Source: Roseivirga seohaensis
GTDB taxonomy: Bacteria; Bacteroidota; Bacteroidia; Cytophagales; Cyclobacteriaceae
Length of the DNA stretch: 64,000 bases
Direction: 5' to 3'
Assembly: GCF_001592945.1 (NCBI RefSeq)
Contig: NZ_LRPB01000048.1
Location: 186,001-250,000, forward strand
Below the pieces are notes generated by a model that was given only the letters and a program-made list of their open reading frames with translations, did no database searches and was not told the origin of the DNA. Of the stretch, positions 25,041-33,747 are shown piece after piece (positions within the stretch are counted from its first letter, which is position 1; each line of letters starts with the position of its first letter). Both the position numbers and the translations under genes were made by a program.

Positions 25041-26225
25041 TTAACCTACTATTTCCTTTAGTGTAGCAGTAAATACCTCAATTTCTTCTTCGGTATTATA
25101 GTAATGCACAGAGGCACGAGCAATTTCTTTCAACTTTCGAGTCGTCATATCGAGATAACTGTTAGGAATTCCCATCCATGAAATATTAATGCCTTGGCGA
25201 TGTAAATAGGTCTTCACCTCTGCCGCTGATTTCCCCTCCACGGTAAACGATACAATTCCGCTCTTTACTTCACCAATATCGTGAACAGTGATGCCCTTTA
25301 CTTGACTAATTTGCTTTCTTAACACCGAAGACAAATGCTGCACACGTTCCCAAATATTATTGATTCCAACCTCTAGAATATAATCAGCTGCGGCTTTGAG
25401 CCCTAGCGTATTGGCTCGGTTTCCTTCCCAATTTTCAAACTTTTTAGCGTCTTCTCGAATGGTGTATGATTCTTTTCCTGTCCATTCTGCGGAATGAAGA
25501 TCAATAACAGCAGGCGTTAATTTTGGTAAAACCGACTTTCGAACATAGAGAAAGCCAGTACCTCTTGGGCCTCGCATGTATTTTCTGCCTGTGGCCGAAA
25601 GCATATCGCAACCAATTTTTTCTACATCGAGCGGATATTGCCCTGCTGATTGACAGGCGTCTAGTAAGTATAGAACTCCATGTTTTCTGGTGATCTCTCC
25701 TACTCCTTCGGCATCTACGGTCAGTCCGCCATTGGTAGGCATATGCGTAATAGAAACCAGCTTTACCGAAGCATCCATCATGTTTTCCAACGCCTCCAAA
25801 TCCAGTTCCCCAGAATACTTATTAGGAATGACTTTGATTTCTACGGCCACTTTTCTTTGAAGATGCAAATACGAAAGGTAGTTCGATGCGTAGTCGGCTT
25901 GGGTAGCAATAATCACATCACCATCTTTCCAATCAATGGCTTGAAAGGCAGCATGCCAAGCGGCCGTGGCATTTTCCACCAAAGCAATTTCTTCTGTCGA
26001 AGCGTTGATCAGTTTGGCTATAGAAGTATAAGCTCCTGAAATCTGCTCCGCATATTTTTCATGGGTTTCATAACCCCCATAAGTCATTTCTTCTTCCAAA
26101 TAATCGATCACGGCATAACACACTGCCTGAGGCGGTAGCGAACTTCCTGCATTGTTGAAGTGAATTACCTTATCTGTTCCCGGAGTTTCCTTTCGAAATC
26201 GCTGAATATCCTTTTCTGTAAGCAT
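25041..26225 (-). CDS. Class V aminotransferase (cysteine desulfurase/isopenicillin epimerase-like)
   Basis: PLP enzyme of fold type I. Start MLTEKDIQRFRKETPG at 26225 is chosen over an in-frame ATG at 26252. Visible: substrate/PLP segment VIHFNNAGSSLPPQ, the stacking/ring-contact ATAAWHAAFQ, DACQSAGQYPLDV with the cofactor Asp, and the Schiff-base Lys in SATGRKYMRGPRGTGFLYV (about residue 216). No conserved active-site Cys loop of true cysteine desulfurases is evident, and no suf/isc partners lie nearby, so the reaction is open. 394 residues. Confidence 0.87.
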   Translation of the reverse strand: MLTEKDIQRFRKETPGTDKVIHFNNAGSSLPPQAVCYAVIDYLEEEMTYGGYETHEKYAEQISGAYTSIAKLINASTEEIALVENATAAWHAAFQAIDWKDGDVIIATQADYASNYLSYLHLQRKVAVEIKVIPNKYSGELDLEALENMMDASVKLVSITHMPTNGGLTVDAEGVGEITRKHGVLYLLDACQSAGQYPLDVEKIGCDMLSATGRKYMRGPRGTGFLYVRKSVLPKLTPAVIDLHSAEWTGKESYTIREDAKKFENWEGNRANTLGLKAAADYILEVGINNIWERVQHLSSVLRKQISQVKGITVHDIGEVKSGIVSFTVEGKSAAEVKTYLHRQGINISWMGIPNSYLDMTTRKLKEIARASVHYYNTEEEIEVFTATLKEIVG

Positions 26226-26271
26226 GTTTGAAATTATGAAATTTAGGCGCAAAACTCAGCGCCAAAGCAAT

Positions 26272-26297
26272 AAAAAAACCCCGACAAATGCCGGGGC
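26272..26297 (-). terminator. Minus-strand rho-independent terminator
   Basis: On the minus strand the CCCCG (26296-26292) and CGGGG (26283-26279) stem is followed by T7. It lies between the small PspC-N-like gene and the aminotransferase start, both on the minus strand, and so separates them into two transcripts. Confidence 0.75.
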
Positions 26298-26349
26298 TTG
26301 GATAGAAAACACCTGTTTAATAATCACCTCAAACCATAACTAAATCAGG

Positions 26350-26595
26350 CTATCTTAAATTTCTTGTGCGGTTAATTACAGCTTCCAGTTCCTTGCAGGT
26401 CACCACGTCTTTTCCTCCTTTAAGTTCCTCCAGTAAAATTTCGGCTACTCGTTCTTCGCCCGATTCAAACTGATTTTCTGATTGGAGTGTATTATTTCTA
26501 TGCATGAATTTGAGATGATTAAGAAGTAGATTCTTACATTCATTTTCTACATAAAAAACTACTCCGCTGATGCTGATTTTGTGGTGACCATCCAT
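26350..26595 (-). CDS. Stand-alone domain resembling the N-terminus of Bacteroidota PspC-fusion proteins
   Basis: About 81 residues (92 if the ATG at 26628 is used). HHKISISGVVFYVENECKNL and GEERVAEILLEELKGGKDVVT resemble the N-terminal segment of Bacteroidota PspC-domain proteins, which begins with a beta hairpin plus an amphipathic helix. Here the downstream PspC and membrane domains are absent. The gene has its own terminator. Start at 26595 is preferred because it aligns with the beginning of that segment. Assignment is by pattern recognition and moderately sure; function unknown. Confidence 0.5.
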   Translation of the reverse strand: MDGHHKISISGVVFYVENECKNLLLNHLKFMHRNNTLQSENQFESGEERVAEILLEELKGGKDVVTCKELEAVINRTRNLR

Positions 26596-26816
26596 GGTGC
26601 CGAAGTATAAAGTGGATTGAGAGAACATCTGGTTTTTATTTTTCTACACTTCTCTTTTTCAGAAAAGTTACTGACTGCTGCTTTTTCCTTTGCTATATAG
26701 ATGCGTTTCAGAGCAAAAATGTTGCATGCCCTTGGTTTTTTTAACTGAAATTAACCGCAAAAGGAGAATTCATTAACAGTCGATAACATAAGGACTGCTT
26801 TCCAAGTCCTTCTTTC

Positions 26817-27515
26817 TTACAGGTCAGAGGCTTTTAGGTAAATATCACTCGTCACCGTTTTTAGATTTAGTGCTTTGCCACCGCTTTTGTATGTCGCCTT
26901 TACTTTATGACTACTGATTTTCGGAAGTCCTTTCTCCTTTTCCATGTCCAAATCCATATTGGTATAAATACCGCCATTCACCGTTTCAATATTCACTTCG
27001 GCACCAGCACCCTTTGCCCAAAGCAAATTGATTTGGCCTGTAACTGTTTCTAAATCGAGGTTACCTGAAAAGCCTTCTACAGCTACATCAGCCACAATAG
27101 TTTTGATTTTAACATCCGACTTGCCAGGCATCATCACCTCCACCTTAATGTCAACACAAACTCTATTGCCTTTGGAACCACGCCCCGACCAGTAATTTCC
27201 ATTCTTACTATTACAGCAGCAGTCGCCCAGTTTTTCTAGCTTCTTGCTGTCTAGTTCAATTTCAACAGTCAGCTTTCCATTGCTATCATCCACTTTCCAG
27301 TCCATGACCTCGTTGTCCTTGCCCTCGTTGATTTCATAGGTAATTTTCACCGAGATCTCATTCTTATCCCAAGACTTCAGGATTACTTCGGTTCCGAAGT
27401 TCAAATCAATATCCAGCTTTTGACCAGTGTAGGCATAGCTTTTTTCGATAGTTTCGGCTTGGGCAAAGGCTAGCTGCGCGAAAAGACAAGTAATTAATGT
27501 AAAGAGCACTTTCAC
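26817..27515 (-). CDS. Exported DUF4097-like protein (paralog 1)
   Basis: 232 residues, signal peptide ending at LAFAQ|A (about 19). The mature protein is a series of short beta strands with repeated V-x-V patterns (GQKLDIDLNFGTEVILKSWD, GFSGNLDLETVTGQINLLWA, KALNLKTVTSDIYLKASDL), as in DUF4097/putative-adhesin beta-helix-like proteins. A cluster of three Cys (LGDCCCNSKNG) is unusual. It lies 12 bp after the next paralog on the same strand, in the operon region of an ECF sigma factor. Confidence 0.75.
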   Translation of the reverse strand: MKVLFTLITCLFAQLAFAQAETIEKSYAYTGQKLDIDLNFGTEVILKSWDKNEISVKITYEINEGKDNEVMDWKVDDSNGKLTVEIELDSKKLEKLGDCCCNSKNGNYWSGRGSKGNRVCVDIKVEVMMPGKSDVKIKTIVADVAVEGFSGNLDLETVTGQINLLWAKGAGAEVNIETVNGGIYTNMDLDMEKEKGLPKISSHKVKATYKSGGKALNLKTVTSDIYLKASDL

Positions 27516-27527
27516 GTTTTCCTTGAT

Positions 27528-28268
27528 TTAGTTTTTACGCAAATACACATGACCATACTGAGATTCTACCTTGAGGCGCTGGCTTCCACTTTTGATAGAT
27601 GCGTGTGCTTTCATCCATTTACCTAGGCTATCATCTCCACCAATTTCTACCTTGGTTTCTAGGTTAGAGAAGATTTGCCCCCATTGGGTGCTGGCTTCTA
27701 AATCCAGAGATTCAGTCTCATCTATTTGAACATCCACTCCGCCATATCGTGCTTCCACATCCAGTTGTTTCGGACTTTGCAATACTTCTACCAAGCCATA
27801 GCGGGCATCGAGCACAACGGCCATGCTACGAGGAACAGTAACTTCTAATACAATTGAAATATTGATTCCGTTGGTATAACGACCACTTTTCCCTGTAGAA
27901 ATAGTGGTTCCATTTTTCGAGATGGTAATAGACCTATTTTCTCCGTCCTCATCTTTATCGGTGTATAACTGATAGTTTTTATAGTTGTCGATGTTTTTGA
28001 TGTTCGACTCTATCATGAGCTCCCCTCCACTGACCTTGCTAGAGAGTTCGAAATCGTCATCGAATTCTCCGTTGTGAATTTCTACCTGACCTTTAATATT
28101 GACTTCGTTTTTATCCCACACTTTAATTTTGACCAATTCGGGATACTTGAAAAAGAGGTCGATGTTTTTGACAGCACTGGCATCAAAAGTCTGATCGATT
28201 TGCTTTTGCGCGAAGGCACAAACCGAAAAGAGCATGAGCATCATTAGGATTAATATTGGCTTTTTCAT
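27528..28268 (-). CDS. Exported DUF4097-like protein (paralog 2)
   Basis: 246 residues, signal peptide ending at CAFAQ|K. Beta-strand repeats of the DUF4097 kind: NIDLFFKYPELVKIKVWDKN, VVLDARYGLVEVLQSPKQLD, VEARYGGVDVQIDETESLD and LKVESQYGHVYLRKN. The same YGxVxL closing motif ends paralog 3. It starts 253 bp after the terminator of paralog 3, so it may have its own promoter, and it reads through to paralog 1. Confidence 0.78.
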   Translation of the reverse strand: MKKPILILMMLMLFSVCAFAQKQIDQTFDASAVKNIDLFFKYPELVKIKVWDKNEVNIKGQVEIHNGEFDDDFELSSKVSGGELMIESNIKNIDNYKNYQLYTDKDEDGENRSITISKNGTTISTGKSGRYTNGINISIVLEVTVPRSMAVVLDARYGLVEVLQSPKQLDVEARYGGVDVQIDETESLDLEASTQWGQIFSNLETKVEIGGDDSLGKWMKAHASIKSGSQRLKVESQYGHVYLRKN

Positions 28269-28476
28269 GGTGTGATATTTTGAGTTGTTGACCTTTTTGT
28301 AGATTCTAATCGAACCAAAATCGAAGCTTGATTCTTCATTTTTTCAAGACATAATTCTCCCGTTTCAACCAAAATTGAATGCTGGTTAATGAGCGAAAAG
28401 AATGAGTTATTGTCTTAGACTTGAATTCCCTTTTGAGGAAAATGTGTAGCTAATTATTGTAGCTGGGTATTAGAAA

Positions 28477-28517
28477 AAATGTCCGTAAAGTTTAGAGATT
28501 AAGTTTTACGGACATTT
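28477..28517 (-). terminator. Terminator after DUF4097 paralog 3
   Basis: AAATGTCCGTAAA (28477-28489) and its inverse TTTACGGACATTT (28505-28517) form a 13-bp stem just after the stop at 28522. On the minus strand the stem runs into a T-rich tract. It separates the sigma/anti-sigma/paralog-3 unit from paralogs 2 and 1. Confidence 0.75.
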
Positions 28518-28521
28518 CAAA

Positions 28522-29295
28522 TTACTTCTTTCGAAGGTATACATTCTGGTAAGAGGCTTGAATATCAAGTTTTACGCCTCCGCCATTTAAGGTACCTTCC
28601 ACAGTTGAGCTTACTTTTCTCATGCCGTCCGTTTTAGGGAACTCAATATTTAAATCTGAATAAGCTTCGCCAAAAGGTGTTTTTGCTGAAATGTTAGCCT
28701 TGGCATTGGCCGGAAGTGTTACGTCTACATCACCATATACAGATAGTAGAGAAGTTGGGCCTGCTTGGCTGAGTGAAGAAAATTTAGCTTCGACATCACC
28801 ATACACCGTGTTCACTAAAGCTGGACCAGTAATACTTTCCATATAGATATTATTATAGTTACCAGAAATCTCAAGTTCTCCAGTAATTCCATATACTTCC
28901 ATTTTTCCACCTTCCCAGTTTCCTGTATGCTCCATTTTAACATTCATCGACTTGGGTACTTTGATGGTGTATTTTCCGTCTGCGCGTCTGGCTACTTGCA
29001 TTACCGTAATCTCTCCAGCCTCAGACTTTACATTCAAACCAATCCCCGTATTATCTTGCCCTCTTGCGCTGAGCGACTTAAGGCCTGCGGCTCTTTCAGA
29101 TCGCTGTTCGTCTTTGTTACTTGAAGTAATTTGAATTTCAGTGCCATCATAAGCTTCTACACTTACCCGGTTTACTTCTTTAATCACTACTTTCTTCTGA
29201 CCCGATACTGCTACTTTAAAATCTTGGCCTTGTACCGTAAAGGCTACTAAAAAGAGCGCTATCGCTAATAAATTCTTTGTTAACTTTTTCATCAT
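28522..29295 (-). CDS. Exported DUF4097-like protein (paralog 3)
   Basis: 257 residues. The start is one of two adjacent ATGs (29295 or 29292), followed by a signal peptide ending at TVQGQ|D. Repeated beta segments (ITGELEISGNYNNIYMESIT, NTVYGDVEAKFSSL, SVYGDVDVTLPANAKANISA, VKLDIQASYQNVYLRKK) fit the DUF4097/putative-adhesin fold. It is preceded by the anti-sigma gene with an 81-bp gap, so it is a probable target or partner of that regulatory pair. Confidence 0.8.
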   Translation of the reverse strand: MMKKLTKNLLAIALFLVAFTVQGQDFKVAVSGQKKVVIKEVNRVSVEAYDGTEIQITSSNKDEQRSERAAGLKSLSARGQDNTGIGLNVKSEAGEITVMQVARRADGKYTIKVPKSMNVKMEHTGNWEGGKMEVYGITGELEISGNYNNIYMESITGPALVNTVYGDVEAKFSSLSQAGPTSLLSVYGDVDVTLPANAKANISAKTPFGEAYSDLNIEFPKTDGMRKVSSTVEGTLNGGGVKLDIQASYQNVYLRKK

Positions 29296-29376
29296 TGATT
29301 TTTTTATGTTTCAGATATTTTGAGTTTTACCTTTTAAGGAAGGCTAATCCTGACCAATTCAATCGATTAAATATTT

Positions 29377-30153
29377 TTACATTTCTTTGAGTTTGAACAT
29401 GCCCATATAAGCTTGATCCTTCACTCCTTTTATACTGTTGCCGTCTTCGGCTATGCGTTCTAAATCATCCAGTGCCGCTTTTTCATTATTTTCCACTAGT
29501 ACATCAATCAAAGCAATTTGAATCATCGGTTCTTTCTCTTTTTTTAAAGCCTTCAGCAAAGCTTTCTTTGCACTCGGTTCGTCATAAAACTTGGCCAAAC
29601 CCTCTACCGCTTTCAACCTTACATTCATGTTATCATCGGTTTCCAGCACGTTAATCAAAGCGTTGAGCATTTCCTGATCTACTTCTTTAAGTTCAACCGA
29701 GTAATTCACTGCTTGCAGCCTTCCGCTGGCCGATGAGCTTGTCATTTGTTCGAGCATCATGGCTTTTACCTGCGCCAATTCCTCTTTCACTCCAGCCACA
29801 TCATCATTTCTGATTTCATTGCCCATGTAGAAACCGACCAATACTAAAGCCACGGCAGCCGCTACTCGATACAACCAAACCTGCTTTGTTTTAGGTTGAA
29901 GCATTGGAACCACTTTAGTTTCTTCTTCCTTCACCTGCGCATCTAGCTTAGCAAAAAGCTTATCTTCAGAAAAACCTTCCCATTCGGTTTTGGCTCTTAA
30001 ATCGAGCTGTGCAAACCAAGCCTGCTCCTCCTTCAAATGGTCGGGGACGCCTTCTCCCCGAAAGAAGTTTTGGAGTTGCTCTTCTTCCTGAAGAGAAGTT
30101 TCCCCGTTGTTATATTTCTCGATTAATGCTTCTATTTCTTTATTGCTGTTCAT
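29377..30153 (-). CDS. Membrane anti-sigma-like protein with C-terminal HEAT-like repeats
   Basis: 258 residues. The N-terminal cytoplasmic part (EIEALIEKYNNGETSLQEEEQL) resembles the zinc-less anti-sigma N-terminus common in Bacteroidota. A single transmembrane helix sits at about residues 93-110 (YRVAAAVALVLVGFYMG). The outer part (about 155-258) consists of HEAT-like helical repeats (NVRLKAVEGLAKFYDEPSAK, PMIQIALIDVLVENNEKAAL). Start at 30153 or 30162; either overlaps the sigma gene. Position right after an ECF sigma gene supports the anti-sigma role; the repeat domain probably senses envelope state, which is inference. Confidence 0.78.
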   Translation of the reverse strand: MNSNKEIEALIEKYNNGETSLQEEEQLQNFFRGEGVPDHLKEEQAWFAQLDLRAKTEWEGFSEDKLFAKLDAQVKEEETKVVPMLQPKTKQVWLYRVAAAVALVLVGFYMGNEIRNDDVAGVKEELAQVKAMMLEQMTSSSASGRLQAVNYSVELKEVDQEMLNALINVLETDDNMNVRLKAVEGLAKFYDEPSAKKALLKALKKEKEPMIQIALIDVLVENNEKAALDDLERIAEDGNSIKGVKDQAYMGMFKLKEM

Positions 30154-30652
30154 AATTCGCAATTTTTAAGTAATCTTCTTTCGCCTTCTTTCTTGCCCTG
30201 GAAATGCCCACTCTAATGTTGTTCACTTCCAATCCTGTTTGCTCGGCTATTTCTTCATAGCTGTAGCCTTCCACATCCCTAAGGGTAATCAAAAGCCGCT
30301 GTTGGTCTGGCAATTGTTCAAACACTCTTACCATCGTTTTTACACTGTCATCCAGTTCAATGCGCTGGTAAGGTGAAACAGTTCCAGAATCCAGCTCCAT
30401 TTCTTGAATATCGAAATGGCCTTTCATTCTTTTGGATTTGAGTCGATCCAGACAAAGGTTTTTGGTGATTGTCACCGCAAAAGCCTCCAAGTTTCTGTAC
30501 TCGCCCCATTGCGCCCGCTTGTCCCAAAGTTTTACCATTACATCCTGTAGAATGTCTTCGGCTTCCTCTACAGACCGCATCATATTGAGGGCAATCCGAA
30601 AGAGCTTATCCTTTACTGGTAGAACTTGTGATTTAAACGTTTGCAACTCCAT
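30140..30652 (-). CDS. ECF-type RNA polymerase sigma factor
   Basis: 170 residues. Region 2 contains SVEEAEDILQDVMVKLWDKR and NLEAFAVTITKNLCLDRLKS. Region 4 contains LPDQQRLLITLRDVEGYSYEEIAEQTG and NNIRVGISRARKKAKEDY. It heads a minus-strand unit with the anti-sigma/HEAT gene (overlapping starts and stops) and DUF4097 proteins. The divergent YdcF-like gene starts 145 bp away. ECF factors of this kind often control their own operon; I cannot identify the promoter motif. Confidence 0.93.
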   Translation of the reverse strand: MELQTFKSQVLPVKDKLFRIALNMMRSVEEAEDILQDVMVKLWDKRAQWGEYRNLEAFAVTITKNLCLDRLKSKRMKGHFDIQEMELDSGTVSPYQRIELDDSVKTMVRVFEQLPDQQRLLITLRDVEGYSYEEIAEQTGLEVNNIRVGISRARKKAKEDYLKIANYEQQ

Positions 30653-30797
30653 TCAATAGTAGAGACGAGGGTGAGGGTATGTCATTACACCCATTGTAAA
30701 ATAAATATTAAAAACCTGACACAAAAGATTTAACTAATTAGTAATCAACCGATAATGATTTCATATTTTGTTAGTGTAATTTCGTAAAAAATCCATC

Positions 30798-31562
30798 GTG
30801 TTCTTTATCCTTTCAAAAATACTCGCCCTTTTCGTAATGCCTCTTACTTGGGTCATTGGTTTTCTTGTGTATTCTAGGTTGACCAAAAATCCAAAAAGGA
30901 AAAAGCTCTTTTTTATCCTCCCCTTGGTATTATTGATTTTCTTTTCGAACCAATATATTAGCAATAGGGCATTGCTTTTATGGGAACCTGAGCCTACACC
31001 TATGAATGAAGTGGGTGTGTATGATGTGGGCATCGTTTTTTCGGGCGTCACCAAAGGCAGCAAAAGTCCAAAAGACAGGGTTTACTTTGACTATGGTGCC
31101 GATAGAATTACCCACACCTTACAACTTTATAAAGAAGGAAAACTCAAGCACATTATCGTCAGTGGAGGTTTGGGTTTCCAACAAGTAGAAATGAGCATAG
31201 CTGCAGAAAGACTCAAGAGTTTTTTGGTGATGGCGGGCGTTCCTGATTCCGTAATCACAGTAGAACCTAATGCCGTAAACACCTATGAAAACGCAGTGGA
31301 ATCTGCCAAAATATTAAAGCGAGATTTCCCAAATCAGAAATACCTTTTGATTACTTCGGCTTTTCACATGAAGCGTTCGGCTCTCTGCCTGGCCAAACAA
31401 GGCATTGAATTCGATGAATTCCCCGCGGGCTATTATACCGACAGACCTAGCCTTAATTTTGATGATGTTTTTATTCCAAAAGCGGAAGCCATTAAGCGTT
31501 GGGAAACGCTTTTTAAAGAATGGGTGGGTTTGGCAACTTATAAGGTGATGGGGTATATTTAG
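30798..31562 (+). CDS. YdcF/ElyC-like DUF218 protein
   Basis: Envelope protein with two N-terminal transmembrane helices (about 3-25 and 35-52) and a periplasmic or cytoplasmic DUF218 domain: VGIVFSGVTKG, HIIVSGGLGFQQVEMSIAAE, VEPNAVNTYENAVESA and YLLITSAFHMKRSAL. SanA/ElyC relatives affect cell-wall or envelope integrity. The only start with the full first helix is GTG at 30798; the next ATG (codon 14) would cut it. 254 residues. Divergent from the sigma operon. Confidence 0.83.
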   Translation: MFFILSKILALFVMPLTWVIGFLVYSRLTKNPKRKKLFFILPLVLLIFFSNQYISNRALLLWEPEPTPMNEVGVYDVGIVFSGVTKGSKSPKDRVYFDYGADRITHTLQLYKEGKLKHIIVSGGLGFQQVEMSIAAERLKSFLVMAGVPDSVITVEPNAVNTYENAVESAKILKRDFPNQKYLLITSAFHMKRSALCLAKQGIEFDEFPAGYYTDRPSLNFDDVFIPKAEAIKRWETLFKEWVGLATYKVMGYI

Positions 31563-31642
31563 GAGAGTTAAGGTTATTGAGTTCGACTTCAATACGAACT
31601 ATCCACTTTTCTAAGTATCATTATGGATTCTTCTACTTTCGG

Positions 31643-31650
31643 TAACTTTG
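31643..31650 (+). promoter_or_regulatory. Bacteroidota -7 box upstream of the EEP gene
   Basis: TAACTTTG matches TAnnTTTG and lies 14 bp before the GTG start at 31665, implying a very short leader. No -33 TTG is evident. Confidence 0.35.
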
Positions 31651-31664
31651 CTTAAACTTGTAGA

Positions 31665-32732
31665 GTGAGTACCTTTTTCATAATTCTATCGCTACTGCTT
31701 ATTATAATAAGCTTATTACCCTTTGTTAAAAACCAGCATTGGGTTTTTCGCGTGCCTGAATTTATTAAAATGCAGCTGCTCATTCTTCAGGTTGTAGCGA
31801 GTGTTGGCCTTTTTGTTTTTGCGGAAAAGAACATTGTGTTTTGGGTGGTCGCATTAATCCAAATAGGGCTAATTGTTTACCACTCCTATTTATTAGCTCG
31901 TTTTACAAAATTTTATAAAAGCCACAAGAATGAAACGGAAGGGTTGACCGAGATAAAAGTAATTTCTACCAACATTTATCAGTTCAATCAAGAGTTTGAC
32001 AGATTTAAAGACTTTATTCGAAAAGAAAAACCAGATATTTTTCTCACCATAGAAAGCAATAAGGATTGGGAACTTGCCATGCGAGAAATGGAAGCTGACT
32101 ATCCTTATACAGAAAAAATAACACTGGAGAACACCTATGGCATGCATTTATATGCTAAAATGCCTTTCCAGAAGGTTACTACACATTACTTCGTGTCAGA
32201 AGATTTACCGAGTATTGAAGCCCATTTTAAAACCGAAGATGGAGAAGACTTTATGCTTTTCTGTGTACACCCACCACCGCCAAGCCCTACAGAAGAAGAC
32301 ACATCTAAAGAGCGCGATGGTGATTTACTATGTATTGCAAAACGCACCAAAGAAATCAACAAGCCAACACTTGTAATAGGCGATTTTAATACAGTGGCGT
32401 GGTCAAAGATCTCTGAACTATTCCGTAAAAACAGCGGATTAATCGATGGTAGAATGGGGCGAGGAATTTTAGCTTCTTACCATGCTAAATATTGGTTTTT
32501 TAGAGCGCCATTGGATCTAGTCTTCCACTGCCCAACTATTTTTCTGAAAGAATTAAGCGTTTTAGAACACGTTGGCTCAGACCATTTCCCTATCTGCTGT
32601 GTTTTCTCTATCGACTCCTCCAATCACAATCAAAAGGAAGAAGTTGAAAAGCTAGAAAAAGAAGAAAAGGAAGAAACCAAAGAACTGATTGCAGAAGGAA
32701 AAAAAGAGGAGAGTGACAATCGAACCGCATAA
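31665..32732 (+). CDS. Membrane-anchored endonuclease/exonuclease/phosphatase-family protein
   Basis: 355 residues starting at GTG 31665. Three N-terminal hydrophobic helices (about 2-18, 35-55, 58-78) precede an EEP domain. Its signatures are TEIKVISTNIYQFN, KPDIFLTIESNKDW (metal-binding Glu), TLVIGDFNTVAWS and HVGSDHFPICC (catalytic Asp-His). The C-terminus is a highly charged Glu/Lys tail of about 35 residues. Similar proteins are common in Bacteroidota; the substrate (nucleic acid, phosphoinositide-like or other phosphodiester) is unknown. Confidence 0.87.
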   Translation: MSTFFIILSLLLIIISLLPFVKNQHWVFRVPEFIKMQLLILQVVASVGLFVFAEKNIVFWVVALIQIGLIVYHSYLLARFTKFYKSHKNETEGLTEIKVISTNIYQFNQEFDRFKDFIRKEKPDIFLTIESNKDWELAMREMEADYPYTEKITLENTYGMHLYAKMPFQKVTTHYFVSEDLPSIEAHFKTEDGEDFMLFCVHPPPPSPTEEDTSKERDGDLLCIAKRTKEINKPTLVIGDFNTVAWSKISELFRKNSGLIDGRMGRGILASYHAKYWFFRAPLDLVFHCPTIFLKELSVLEHVGSDHFPICCVFSIDSSNHNQKEEVEKLEKEEKEETKELIAEGKKEESDNRTA

Positions 32733-32756
32733 AATTTTCGACTTTAACCTTAGCCT

Positions 32757-32764
32757 TAAATTTG
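32757..32764 (+). promoter_or_regulatory. Bacteroidota -7 box upstream of the AraC/DUF6597 gene
   Basis: TAAATTTG matches TAnnTTTG and lies 92 bp before the start at 32857. Confidence 0.35.
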
Positions 32765-32856
32765 CACCTTCATCAAGATGAGCCATCACATGACTGTAAT
32801 TACTTTTTTTATTTTATGAAATAACAGGCTGACCACTCTCCAGTAAATATCTCTAT

Positions 32857-33675
32857 ATGAATTACCAAACATATAAAGCTCACCCCGACCTAGAAGCCAT
32901 TGTTAAGTGTTACTGGACACTAGAGGTTCCTGCCGAAATGGCAACCGAAAAGCAAAGAATAGTACCTGACGGCTGCATTGAAATGGCCTTTATTCTTGGT
33001 GAAGACATTAAAAGATTGGAGAACCATGAAAACTGGGTATTACAGCCAAGAGCAATGGTAGTTGGCCAAATTACGAAGTCATATTTTATCCAACCCACAG
33101 GATTTGTCAACTCATTTGCTGTTCGCTTCTACCCTTACGGTTTTGCCCATTTCGTAAAATCACCCATCAAAGAACTAGCCAATAAGGACACTCCTCTCTC
33201 CGTGCTTTTTGGAGAATCAGCAAATGAATTAGAAGAAAAAATTATTCATGCTGCAAGTACTAAAGAGAGAATTGAAATTGTGGAGAGTTTTCTGCTAAGC
33301 AAGTTGATTGAGACGTCCACAATTGATAAAATCGTAAAATCTACTATTGACAGCCTTCATACAACAAACGGAAGTATACCCATTAGTTCTATTCTGAAAG
33401 GTGAACTATCGCAAAGAAGAAACCTTGAGAGAAACTTTTTGAAACAGGTGGGGATTAGTCCCAAACAATTAGGGAAAATAATAAGGTTGCAAGCTGCTTT
33501 AAAAATGATGCTTAATAAGCAACCCGATAGTCTAACTGCGATTGCTTATGCTAGTGAATATTATGATCAAGCACATTTCATTAAAGATTTCAAAGAGTTT
33601 ACTGGCACCAATCCTAAAGAGTATTTGAGTGACAAGCAATTAGTACTTTCTTCTCTTTTTTATTCAGAGAACTAG
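32857..33675 (+). CDS. AraC-family regulator with DUF6597 sensor domain
   Basis: 272 residues. The N-terminal domain (AIVKCYWTLEVPAE, RIVPDGCIEMAFILGE, GFVNSFAVRFYPYGFAHF) is the DUF6597 type. The C-terminal AraC DNA-binding domain (about 165-265) includes RRNLERNFLKQVGISPKQLGK and YYDQAHFIKDFKEFTGTNPKEY. It precedes by 72 bp the VOC-like lipoprotein gene on the same strand; these may be functionally linked. Confidence 0.9.
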   Translation: MNYQTYKAHPDLEAIVKCYWTLEVPAEMATEKQRIVPDGCIEMAFILGEDIKRLENHENWVLQPRAMVVGQITKSYFIQPTGFVNSFAVRFYPYGFAHFVKSPIKELANKDTPLSVLFGESANELEEKIIHAASTKERIEIVESFLLSKLIETSTIDKIVKSTIDSLHTTNGSIPISSILKGELSQRRNLERNFLKQVGISPKQLGKIIRLQAALKMMLNKQPDSLTAIAYASEYYDQAHFIKDFKEFTGTNPKEYLSDKQLVLSSLFYSEN

Positions 33676-33747
33676 AGTTGTCGCATTTTTACAATTCGTT
33701 CTTTTAGAGGTTTCTTAATCTTGAAAACTAAATTTTAAGAAATCAGA

